Assembly: GCA_019236735.1 (NCBI GenBank)
Contig: JAFAIM010000020.1
Span: 1-64,000, forward strand
DNA length: 64,000 nt
From: Burkholderiaceae bacterium
GTDB lineage: Bacteria > Pseudomonadota > Gammaproteobacteria > Burkholderiales > Burkholderiaceae_F
Reading direction: 5' to 3'
The notes beneath the pieces are model-generated. The model made no database searches, was not told where the DNA came from, and saw nothing but the letters and a program-made list of their open reading frames with translations. This document shows positions 56,814-64,000 of the stretch, piece by piece; position 1 is the stretch's first letter; each line of letters opens with the position of its first letter. A program made the translations under genes and the position numbers.

Positions 56814-57807
56814 GCGGTCTCAGGTGTTGGAGGAATTGTGAGGTGGCGTTGCCCCAGGAGAACGATAGCGCATGCCGCAGAACCTTATCCCGGTCCAGCT
56901 CGAGCGCCGCCAGCGCGGCGCGCCGCAGGTCCTCGTCGAGCATTCCGCTTTCGCCCTGTTTGACGACGTCGAGCGGCCCGGGCACCGGATATGCCGCGAC
57001 CGGTGTGCCGCACGCCATCGCCTCGATCAGGACCAGGCCGAACGTATCGGTGCGGCTGGGAAAGACCAGCACGTCGGCGCTGCGGAAGTGGGCAGCCAGC
57101 TCCTCGCCGGCCTTGGCACCGGTGAACACGACCGTGTCACCAAATCGGCGCTGTAGCGATGTGCGCTGCGGGCCGTCGCCGACGACGACCTTGGTGCCGG
57201 GCAAATCCAGGTCCAGGAACGCGCCGATGTTCTTCTCGACCGCGACGCGTCCCACGAACATGAAAATCGGCCTTGCCCAGTCATTCTTCAGCCGCGGTGC
57301 CGGGCGGAACAACGTAGTGTCGACGCCGCGCGACCAGCGCACGAGGCGCTCGAAACCGCGCTGGCGCAGATCGTCCTGGATCGCCGCGGTCGACACCATT
57401 ACCGCCTGCGCGGGAGCATGGAAGCGGCGCAGCCACGAATAGGTCCACGCTGTCGGTAGGCGCGTGCGCGCGTGCAGGTACTCCGGAAAGCGCGTGTGAT
57501 ACGAGGTTGTGAAGGAGATCCCGCGACGCAGGCACAGTCGCCGCATCGCGATCCCGATCGGCCCCTCGGTGGCGATGTGCACCGCATCCGGCTGGAAGGA
57601 ACCTACGATTCGCGGCAGCGCTCGCGCAGGCCACAGCGCAAGGCGGATCTCGGGATAGGTGGGGCAGGGTAGCGTGAGGAAGCGGTCGGGCCCGACCACT
57701 TCGACCTTGTGGCTGGCTGCTTCGAGCTCTCGCTTGGTGTTTTGCAGCGTGACGACGACGCCGTTGACCTGCGGCGCCCAGGCGTCACTGGCTAGTAGGA
57801 TGCGCAA
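56791..57807 (-). CDS. Family 4 glycosyltransferase, GDP-mannose-dependent mannosyltransferase-like
   Basis: 338 residues with a GT-B fold. The start MRILLASDAWAPQVNGVVVTL and PEIRLALWPARALPRIV, AVHIATEGPIGIAMR, the TSYHTRFPEYLHAR motif and the C-terminal FVGRVAVEKNIGAFLDL and VFPSRTDTFGLVLIEAMACGTPVAAY, with the E(x7)E pattern, match lipid-linked mannosyltransferases such as PimB and MgtA. It probably glycosylates diacylglycerol or a phospholipid, fitting the overlap with diacylglycerol kinase downstream. Confidence 0.88.
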   Translation of the reverse strand: MRILLASDAWAPQVNGVVVTLQNTKRELEAASHKVEVVGPDRFLTLPCPTYPEIRLALWPARALPRIVGSFQPDAVHIATEGPIGIAMRRLCLRRGISFTTSYHTRFPEYLHARTRLPTAWTYSWLRRFHAPAQAVMVSTAAIQDDLRQRGFERLVRWSRGVDTTLFRPAPRLKNDWARPIFMFVGRVAVEKNIGAFLDLDLPGTKVVVGDGPQRTSLQRRFGDTVVFTGAKAGEELAAHFRSADVLVFPSRTDTFGLVLIEAMACGTPVAAYPVPGPLDVVKQGESGMLDEDLRRAALAALELDRDKVLRHALSFSWGNATSQFLQHLRPHAQLGSA

Positions 57808-57875
57808 ACCTCATCCCTCTTCCCCGACAGGCTGGAGCGCCGCGAAACTTACCTGTCATTTGTGACAACGGCGTT

Positions 57876-58160
57876 TCAGCCCGGCGGCTGGGGCGTAAAA
57901 CTGGGGTCGGCCTCTAGTCCCAGCGCTTCACTGTAGACCGAACGATGGCGGATTACGTGGGCGATTACGGCGGAGATCACGCACGCCGGCATCGAGGCGA
58001 TCACGACGTCGTAGCTGCGGGTGGTTTCAAACACCAGGATTGCCGACATCGCGGGCGCATGCGTGGTGGCCGCCAGCAAGCTGCCCATCGCGGTGAGCGT
58101 CCACAGCGCTTGAGTCGATGTGCCGCCGCTGCCGGCAGCATCAGTACGATGGGATCGACG
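57876..58160 (-). pseudogene. ClC chloride-channel remnant
   Basis: The C-terminal fragment MGSLLAATTHAPAMSAILVFETTRSYDVV followed by CVISAVIAHVIRHRSVYSEAL matches the end of the ClC membrane domain. In the same frame upstream the codons read AGSGGTSTQALWTLTA, where ClC proteins have GSGG-VGG-FAPSLF and about 45 more residues before the next helix, so an internal deletion is likely. Nothing of the first ten helices is found. No start codon fits a functional protein. It lies between the glycosyltransferase gene and fumarase, in a region of almost 490 bases otherwise empty. Confidence 0.75.
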
Positions 58161-58295
58161 CCAGATGCCAGCCGCGCCAAATGTGCGGGCGCAGCCGTTC
58201 CCAAACGGGCTCGGTCATCAGTTAGCCCGTACGCGAACGATTCGCGCTGACGCGCGGGGGTCCATTCACTCCGCCGCGAACCGCGGCCACGAGTG

Positions 58296-59828
58296 TCAGC
58301 CTGCCGCCACGGGGATCTTGCCGATACGCGCCTTCCACTCGCGCGGCCCGCTCTCGTGTACCGAGGTGCCGCGCGAGTCCACCGCGACGGTCACAGGCAT
58401 GTCCCTGACCTCGAATTCGTAAATTGCCTCCATCCCCAGGTCGGGGAACGCCAGCACGCGCGCCGCTTTGATCGCTTTCGCCACCAGATACGCGGCGCCG
58501 CCGACCGCCATCAGGTATGCCGATCCGTGCTTGCGAATCGACTCGATCGCAACTGGACCGCGCTCGGCCTTGCCGATCATCGCCAGCAGGCCCGTGCGAG
58601 ACAGCATCATTTCGGTAAAGGCATCCATCCGCGTCGACGTCGTTGGCCCCGCCGGGCCTACGACTTCGTCGCGCACGGGATCCACCGGACCGACGTAGTA
58701 GATCACACGGTTGTGAAAGTCCACCGGTAGCGCCTCGCCGCGCGCAAGCAATTCCTGGATCCGTTTGTGCGCGGCGTCGCGCCCGGTCAGCATCCGCCCC
58801 GACAGCAGCAGCGTCTGGCCCGGCTGCCAGGAGGCCACCTCCTGCTTGTCGAGCGCATCCAGGTTCACTCGGCGCGAACGCTCGGTATCCGGAGCCCAAT
58901 GCACATCGGGCCATTCGGTGAGCGAGGGCGGCTCCAGGTACGCTGGACCGGAACCGTCCAGCACGAAATGCGCGTGGCGCGTCGCAGCGCAGTTCGGGAT
59001 CATCGCAACGGGCTTGCCGGCGGCGTGGGTGGGGTAGGTGCGGATCTTCACATCCAGCACGGTCGTCAATCCCCCGAGGCCCTGAGCGCCGATCCCGAGC
59101 GCGTTGACCTTCTCGTACAGCTCGATTCGCAACTTCTCGATCTCGTTGCGAGCGCCGCGCGCGAGCAGGTCCGTCATGTCGATCGGGTCCATCAACGCCT
59201 GCTTGGCCAGCAACGCCGCCTTCTCGGCGGTGCCACCGATGCCGATGCCGAGCATTCCGGGTGGGCACCATCCCGCCCCCATCGTCGGCACGGTTTTCAG
59301 CACCCAGTCGACGATCGACTCACCGGGATTGAGCATTGCCAGCTTCGACTTGTTCTCTGAGCCGCCGCCCTTGGCAGCGACCGTGACATCGACGTTGCGG
59401 CCCGGCACCAGCTCGACCTGGATCACTGCCGGCGTGTTGTCGCGCGTGTTGCGGCGAACTCCCTCGGGCGGATCGACGATCGATGCGCGCAGCTTGTTGT
59501 CGGGATCCATGTACGCGCGGCGCACGCCTTCGTTGACTGCGTCTTCCAGTCCTGCCTCGAAGCCCTCCCAGCGCACGTCCATTCCGACTTTCAGGAACAC
59601 GTTGACGATGCCGGTGTCCTGGCAGATCGGGCGCTTGCCTTCCGCGCACAGCCGCGAGTTCGTCAGGATCTGCGCGATCGCGTCGCGTGCAGCGGGCGAA
59701 GCTTCAACCTGGTACGCACGCCCAAGCGATTGGATGTAATCGATCGGGTGGTAGTAGCTGATGTATTGCAGCGCGGCGGCGACGCTTTCGACAAGGTCGT
59801 CTCTTAGGATCGCATTCACGGTATTCAT
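58296..59828 (-). CDS. fumA: Fumarate hydratase, class I (iron-sulfur)
   Basis: 510 residues. It interconverts fumarate and malate with a [4Fe-4S] cluster. RPICQDTGIVNVFLKVG has the first cluster cysteine, AAKGGGSENKSKLAMLNP and GAGWCPPGMLGIGIGGTAEKAA have the second, and AMIPNCAATRHAHFVLDGSG the third. The beta subunit follows within the same chain (LPVDFHNRVIYYVGPVDPV, GPAGPTTSTRMD). Fused alpha-beta length is as in E. coli FumA. Divergent from htpX. Confidence 0.95.
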   Translation of the reverse strand: MNTVNAILRDDLVESVAAALQYISYYHPIDYIQSLGRAYQVEASPAARDAIAQILTNSRLCAEGKRPICQDTGIVNVFLKVGMDVRWEGFEAGLEDAVNEGVRRAYMDPDNKLRASIVDPPEGVRRNTRDNTPAVIQVELVPGRNVDVTVAAKGGGSENKSKLAMLNPGESIVDWVLKTVPTMGAGWCPPGMLGIGIGGTAEKAALLAKQALMDPIDMTDLLARGARNEIEKLRIELYEKVNALGIGAQGLGGLTTVLDVKIRTYPTHAAGKPVAMIPNCAATRHAHFVLDGSGPAYLEPPSLTEWPDVHWAPDTERSRRVNLDALDKQEVASWQPGQTLLLSGRMLTGRDAAHKRIQELLARGEALPVDFHNRVIYYVGPVDPVRDEVVGPAGPTTSTRMDAFTEMMLSRTGLLAMIGKAERGPVAIESIRKHGSAYLMAVGGAAYLVAKAIKAARVLAFPDLGMEAIYEFEVRDMPVTVAVDSRGTSVHESGPREWKARIGKIPVAAG

Positions 59829-60046
59829 GGCTGTGCACTCCCGACGACACCGATTCTAGCGGCAGCGGCGCGCCCGCTTGAGGTTTGACCCTGACGCTTG
59901 ATCGACCGGCGCTTGAAATTGCGGCATGTCGCCTCCATATGGCACTAGCCTGGCGGGCGTGCCCGCCACTTTGCGGGCGCGTGATAAGCGGTCATGCGCC
60001 TGAAGTAGACTGCACACGTTCCTACGAACGGAAAGGTGAAGCGACT

Positions 60047-60931
60047 ATGAAGCGTATCGCGCTGTTCGTCCTGACGAACCTTGCGATCCTCCTGATGCTC
60101 GGCGTGATCACTAGCGCGCTGGGGGTCGACCGGTTTCTGACTGCCCAGGGGCTGAACCTGGAAATGCTGCTGGCGTTTGCCGCGGTGTTCGGGTTCGGTG
60201 GTGCGATCTTCTCGCTGCTGATCAGCAAATTCGTGGCGAAGATGACCACGGGGGCGCGCACGATCGAGCAACCCGCAAACGCGATGGAGGCGTGGCTGCT
60301 CGAGACCGTGCGACACCATGCGCAGAAGGCCGGTCTGGCGATGCCCGAAGTGGCGATCTACGACGGTGAGCCGAACGCGTTCGCTACCGGCGCCTTCCGC
60401 AACAGCGCTCTGGTGGCCGTCTCCACCGGCCTGCTGCAGACGATGAACAAGGAGGAAGTCGAAGCGGTGCTGGGGCACGAGATCACGCACGTCGCCAATG
60501 GCGACATGGTGACGATGACGCTGCTGCAAGGAGTGTTGAACACGTTCGTGATCTTCCTGTCGCGAGTCGTCGCGTACGTGATCGACCGGATGATCCTGCG
60601 CAACGAGAATGAGGGGCCGGGTATCGGCTATTTCGCCGCTTCGATCGTGCTGCAGCTGGTGTTCGGATTGCTGGCCTCGCTGGTGGTGATGTGGTATTCA
60701 CGCGGCCGCGAATTCCGAGCCGATGCGGGTTCCGCTCAGATCCTTGGCACGCCACGCCCGATGATCGCTGCGCTGCAGCGCCTCGGGGGGATGGAGCCTG
60801 GCGAGCTGCCGAAACAGATCAGCGCGTTCGGGATCAACGGCGGCCATCCCGGAGGCCTGGGGGCGCTGTTTGCGAGCCATCCGCCGATCGAAGCAAGGAT
60901 CGCCGCACTGCGCTCGTTACAGCTGAGCTAA
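60047..60931 (+). CDS. htpX: Membrane protease HtpX
   Basis: 294 residues. Two N-terminal membrane helices ([19 protein letters not shown] and [21 protein letters not shown]), then the M48 zinc motif [14 protein letters not shown], two more helices ([40 protein letters not shown]), and the downstream ligand in [11 protein letters not shown]. It degrades misfolded inner-membrane proteins. ATG at 60047 is preceded by GAAAGG and is the family start; an ORF reading 54 codons upstream is not conserved. Often under Cpx/heat stress control. Confidence 0.95.
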   Translation: MKRIALFVLTNLAILLMLGVITSALGVDRFLTAQGLNLEMLLAFAAVFGFGGAIFSLLISKFVAKMTTGARTIEQPANAMEAWLLETVRHHAQKAGLAMPEVAIYDGEPNAFATGAFRNSALVAVSTGLLQTMNKEEVEAVLGHEITHVANGDMVTMTLLQGVLNTFVIFLSRVVAYVIDRMILRNENEGPGIGYFAASIVLQLVFGLLASLVVMWYSRGREFRADAGSAQILGTPRPMIAALQRLGGMEPGELPKQISAFGINGGHPGGLGALFASHPPIEARIAALRSLQLS

Positions 60932-60954
60932 GCCAGCGCGCTTAGATGACAGTG

Positions 60955-60981
60955 CGCTCGGGTGAGACTCCCCCCCGAGCG
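60955..60981. terminator. Hairpin between convergent htpX and membrane glycosyltransferase genes
   Basis: CGCTCGGG (60955-60962) pairs with CCCGAGCG (60974-60981) around an 11-base loop. It lies 24 bases after the htpX stop and 35 before the end of the convergent gene. There is no T tract on either side, so it is a candidate bidirectional or rho-assisted terminator. Confidence 0.45.
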
Positions 60982-61015
60982 AAACGCCGGCCAGCTGCAA
61001 CCGGTGCAGCCGTGG

Positions 61016-62761
61016 TCATGCCCGGCGGCGCCACAGGCGCCAAGTCTCATCGGGGCGCACCCGCCTGCGGCCTTCCCACACGAGCTCCCACGAGCCGTCG
61101 TCCGATGCCGAGGGAAGCGGCGCGGCCCCGGAGCGGCGGAACTGCGGCTGCAGCGCCATCGAACATCCGCGTTCGGCATCTGCGGCGAAGCGGATGTTCC
61201 CGTAGAACGCCAGCACCGCTTGCAGGGAAGGCGAGACACCCGATGCGATTACGCACTCGCTGGCCGGTACTCTGCGTCCGATCTGCGTGGCCAGCCGGCG
61301 GTAACTGCGGTTGTAGTCGGTTGCCGGCAGAAACAGTGCAACCGTCGTGAGCCACAGCGAAACGATTCCGGCCGTCCACAACAATGCGCCTTGCCAGAGC
61401 ATCGGCGGGTGGCGGCGTATGCGCCACACGATCAACCCTACCCATAGCCCCGTGATCGCCAAGCCGAACACGAGAGGAAGCGTGCCGCCGCTTGGCGCGA
61501 AGCCGACGACCAGCCGCAGCACCGAGGCGGCCATCGCGTGCGGTGTGCCGCTGACCCACGCAAGAAAATACGCCCACACGAACGCGAGAAACAGCGTGCA
61601 AGCGGCGATTGCGAACCAGTCGAACCACTGCGCGAGCGGGCGACGCAGCGTTGGAAATGCGAATGCCGCCAGAACGACGAGCGGCGGGATCGTCAGCACG
61701 AACTTCGATTCGTCCAGCGGTGAGGCCAAGGCCAGCGCCAGCAGCAGGCCGGCGAGCACCGCAACCGCCACCGCGACGTGCGGCGCGTGCAAGCGATGCC
61801 GCCATGCGTACACGGCCCACGCCGCCAGTGGCCACAACGGCCAGACGTACCAGCTCGCGTTGCGCAGCAACCAGACTCCATCGCCGCTCGTCAGCGGCCC
61901 ATGGGTCGACTCGAATGTGTCCATCCAAGCGGAGGCGAAGCGCTGCGCCGATCCGGGAGCGACCCACCAGGCCGCTACCGGCCAGGCTGCGGTCACCGCC
62001 AGCGCGCAAACGATGCACACCACGACCGGTGTCAGCCGGCGGCGGCCGTGCGCGTCGCCAGCGCACAGCCAAAGAGCGGCTGCGCATCCTGCCAAAAGCC
62101 CGGCCGCAAGCACAGGACCGCGGCTCAAAGCCAGCGCGCCAGCGCATGCTCCCGCCAATGCAGCTGCCGCGATCCGGTGTTGTGGCGCGATCGAAAGGCC
62201 ATACAACGCTGTCGCGACGATTGCCATCGAAACGGTGTCGCCGCTGGTTACATGCAGCGTGACGAGGATCCCGAGCGTGCCTACGAACAGCAACGCTGCG
62301 ATGTCGGCAATCAAGCGCGCGTAGTCGGAAGTCTCTGCCTCCCGGCTGAAGGCAGGAGTGATCGGCTGGGCGGCCTCGCCCGCGGCGAGGCGCCGAGTGG
62401 CTGCCCAGAGCGCGAGCGCCGCTAGCGCGAACCACGCGAGTGCCGACACGCGACTTGCGGCGACGTCTCCCAGCCACGGACCCAGCGCGCGGATCGCCGC
62501 CGCGCCCAGCCAGAAGGGAAACGGCCCATCCTGCGGCGTTGCCAGATTGCCGACACTCGGAAACAGCCAGTCTGCCGCCGTACCGTGCGCCATCGTCCAC
62601 ATGTGCCCGAACGCGGCAGCGTCTTCGGGCCAAAGGTCGCGTCCGAAAACCCCGGGCACGGCAAACGCAGCCATCAGAGCCAGCAGCACCACGCGCGGCA
62701 TCGCCACGGCAGCCTCCGCCGACAGGCGCGCTGGGGTCGGTCGCTGGCGATCGAAGTTCAT
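61016..62761 (-). CDS. ArnT-like membrane glycosyltransferase, PMT superfamily (second copy)
   Basis: 581 residues with about twelve membrane helices. The first periplasmic loop carries DLWPEDAAAFGHMWTMAHGT and DWLFPSVGN, the acidic residues expected of GT39/83 enzymes but less conserved than in the copy at 10570-12150. The chain ends with a soluble lobe (YRRLATQIGRRVPASECVIA, AVLAFYGNIRF). It probably transfers a sugar from a polyprenyl-phosphate donor to lipid A or another acceptor in the periplasm. The start MNFDRQRPT was chosen because the residues before it lie across the rpmE2 terminator. Confidence 0.82.
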   Translation of the reverse strand: MNFDRQRPTPARLSAEAAVAMPRVVLLALMAAFAVPGVFGRDLWPEDAAAFGHMWTMAHGTAADWLFPSVGNLATPQDGPFPFWLGAAAIRALGPWLGDVAASRVSALAWFALAALALWAATRRLAAGEAAQPITPAFSREAETSDYARLIADIAALLFVGTLGILVTLHVTSGDTVSMAIVATALYGLSIAPQHRIAAAALAGACAGALALSRGPVLAAGLLAGCAAALWLCAGDAHGRRRLTPVVVCIVCALAVTAAWPVAAWWVAPGSAQRFASAWMDTFESTHGPLTSGDGVWLLRNASWYVWPLWPLAAWAVYAWRHRLHAPHVAVAVAVLAGLLLALALASPLDESKFVLTIPPLVVLAAFAFPTLRRPLAQWFDWFAIAACTLFLAFVWAYFLAWVSGTPHAMAASVLRLVVGFAPSGGTLPLVFGLAITGLWVGLIVWRIRRHPPMLWQGALLWTAGIVSLWLTTVALFLPATDYNRSYRRLATQIGRRVPASECVIASGVSPSLQAVLAFYGNIRFAADAERGCSMALQPQFRRSGAAPLPSASDDGSWELVWEGRRRVRPDETWRLWRRRA

Positions 62762-62769
62762 GAAGAACG

Positions 62770-62799
62770 AAAAAAGGGGGCGGCAGCCCCCACTTTTGT
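62770..62799 (-). terminator. Rho-independent terminator of rpmE2
   Basis: On the minus strand GGGGGC, loop TGCC and GCCCCC are followed by a run of six T. It lies about 30 bases after the rpmE2 stop codon and ahead of the start of the membrane glycosyltransferase gene, so it separates the two transcripts. Confidence 0.85.
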
Positions 62800-62828
62800 G
62801 CGGCACACCGGGACGGCGTGCCGCGCTG

Positions 62829-63131
62829 TTACTTGCGCTTGCTCTTGGCTGCGGAGGCCTGCGCCGCAGCCGCGTTGACCGCCTCGGTCTTGGCAGCAAA
62901 CTTCTGCCGGAACTTCTCGACGCGCCCGGCCTCGACGATTCGCGTTTGCGCGCCCGTATAGAACGGATGGGACTCGGAGGAGGTATCCAGCTTGTACAGC
63001 GGGTACTCCTTGCCGTCTTTCCAGGTCGTTTTCTCGCGGCTCTGGACGGTCGAACGAGTGACGAACGAGAAGTCGCTGGACACGTCCACGAACACGACCT
63101 CGCGGTATTCGGGGTGGATGCCGGATTTCAT
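62829..63131 (-). CDS. rpmE2: Ribosomal protein L31, type B (zinc-free)
   Basis: 100 residues beginning [55 protein letters not shown] is the L31 core. No cysteine is present, so this is the zinc-independent (C-minus) form. The C terminus has an Ala/Lys extension. Zinc-free L31 often replaces the zinc form under zinc shortage, but many betaproteobacteria have only this one. A start 64 codons upstream was rejected because it runs into rho. Confidence 0.95.
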   Translation of the reverse strand: MKSGIHPEYREVVFVDVSSDFSFVTRSTVQSREKTTWKDGKEYPLYKLDTSSESHPFYTGAQTRIVEAGRVEKFRQKFAAKTEAVNAAAAQASAAKSKRK

Positions 63132-63199
63132 GGGTTCGGCGGGGGCTGTCTTGACTTTGAGTCGATCGCGGATTCTACCATCGGCCCGCGCAGCAGATT

Positions 63200-64000
63200 T
63201 CAGCCGCCGCGCCGCATCATGTCGAAAAACTCGGCGTTGTTTTTGGTCTGCTTCATCTTGTCCAGCAGGAATTCCATCGCCTCGATTTCGTCCATGCCGA
63301 ACAGGAGCTTGCGCAGAATCCACACCTTCTGCAGCACATCGGGCTTGAGCAGAAGCTCCTCGCGGCGTGTTCCGGAGCGGTTGACGTTGATCGAGGGGTA
63401 CACGCGCTTTTCCGCCAGGCGCCGCTCCAGGTGGATCTCCATGTTGCCGGTGCCTTTGAACTCCTCGTAAATCACGTCGTCCATCCGGGAGCCGGTGTCG
63501 ATCAGCGCAGTGGCGATGATCGTGAGCGCGCCACCTTCCTCGATATTGCGGGCCGCGCCGAAAAAGCGTTTGGGCCGCTGCAGGGCATTGGCGTCGACGC
63601 CACCCGTGAGCACCTTGCCGGAGGCAGGAACCACTGTGTTGTAGGCGCGCGCCAGCCGCGTGATCGAATCGAGCAGGATCACCACGTCCTTTTTCGATTC
63701 CACCAGCCTTTTCGCCTTCTCGATCACCATTTCGGCCACCTGCACGTGGCGCGCTGCAGGCTCGTCGAAGGTCGAAGAGACGACCTCGCCCCGCACCGAC
63801 CGCTGCATTTCGGTGACTTCCTCGGGGCGCTCATCGATCAGCAGCACGATCAGGACGACGTCCGGGTGGTTGGCGGTGATGGCATGCGCCACGTGCTGCA
63901 GCATCACGGTCTTGCCCGACTTCGGGCTGGACACCAGCAGTCCGCGCTGCCCCTTGCCGATGGGAGCGATGATGTCGATCAACCGGCCGGTGATGTTCTC
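63200..64000 (-). CDS. rho: Transcription termination factor Rho (3' part, cut by window edge)
   Basis: About 266 C-terminal residues of some 420 are present, reading in from the right edge as [20 protein letters not shown]. The Walker A motif is SPKSGKT, Walker [17 protein letters not shown], the Q loop is in [20 protein letters not shown], and the end [14 protein letters not shown] is typical of proteobacterial Rho. The RNA-binding N-terminal domain lies outside the window. rpmE2 follows in the same direction, a conserved pair. Confidence 0.97.
   Translation of the reverse strand, partial: ENITGRLIDIIAPIGKGQRGLLVSSPKSGKTVMLQHVAHAITANHPDVVLIVLLIDERPEEVTEMQRSVRGEVVSSTFDEPAARHVQVAEMVIEKAKRLVESKKDVVILLDSITRLARAYNTVVPASGKVLTGGVDANALQRPKRFFGAARNIEEGGALTIIATALIDTGSRMDDVIYEEFKGTGNMEIHLERRLAEKRVYPSINVNRSGTRREELLLKPDVLQKVWILRKLLFGMDEIEAMEFLLDKMKQTKNNAEFFDMMRRGG

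Overview
The window is GC-rich chromosomal DNA of a betaproteobacterium, most likely of the order Burkholderiales. Three things point there: the tmRNA tag reads ANDERFALAA, the block gyrA-serC-pheA-hisC-tyrA-aroA-cmk-rpsA-ihfB-lapA-lapB-cysM has the Burkholderiales order, and ubiG and gph lie together near gyrA beside a remnant of ompA. No rRNA or tRNA gene was seen, so finer placement is not possible.

Left part (1-28.8 kb). Two small toxin-antitoxin loci (TacAT-like and HicAB-like) open the window. They are followed by an unusual multi-pass membrane protein with an HExxxH motif, a B12-binding-type radical SAM enzyme and a SUKH-like protein. A three-gene minus-strand cluster encodes an active Ser/Thr kinase, a paralogous pseudokinase and a TssQ-like lipoprotein, which suggests a regulatory module of a type VI secretion system encoded elsewhere. 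Envelope and central metabolism genes follow: two glycosyltransferases, quinone oxidoreductase, PPi-type phosphofructokinase, PepN, a response regulator, a cold-shock protein, a proline-rich lipoprotein and RhlE. Then come an epoxide-hydrolase-like enzyme, a thioesterase-GNAT fusion, a translationally coupled pair of phage-tail-tube-like proteins without other tail genes, the tyrosine-catabolism pair hmgA-fahA, a sirtuin, and small proteins of unknown function.

Island (about 28.8-35.35 kb). A 15-bp copy of the tmRNA 3' end recurs about 6.5 kb away, just after the stop codon of a small secreted protein. Between the two copies lie a broken brnT with intact brnA, a TauD-type dioxygenase with an orphan TRAP solute-binding protein, a DUF433/DUF5615-type pair, a DUF4143 ATPase, a ribbon-helix-helix/PIN pair with a clear operator, and a decayed tyrosine integrase next to ssrA. 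I read this as a decaying genomic island inserted at the 3' end of ssrA.

Right part (35.35-64 kb). Beyond ssrA the window holds a methanethiol oxidase gene with its SCO1-like partner, then gph and ubiG, an ompA remnant, an amidohydrolase of the MTA/SAH deaminase family, and the long gyrA-to-cysM cluster. Within this cluster serC, pheA, hisC, tyrA, aroA and cmk overlap end to start, linking serine and aromatic amino acid synthesis to translation and envelope control. It is followed on the minus strand by a membrane protein, an amidohydrolase, dgkA, a mannosyltransferase-like enzyme, a chloride-channel remnant and fumarase. Last come htpX, a second ArnT-like membrane glycosyltransferase, rpmE2 with a clear terminator, and the 3' part of rho, cut by the window edge.

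The most interesting points are the ssrA island with its direct repeats, the orphan tail-tube pair, the kinase-pseudokinase-TssQ cluster, and several genes caught in decay.
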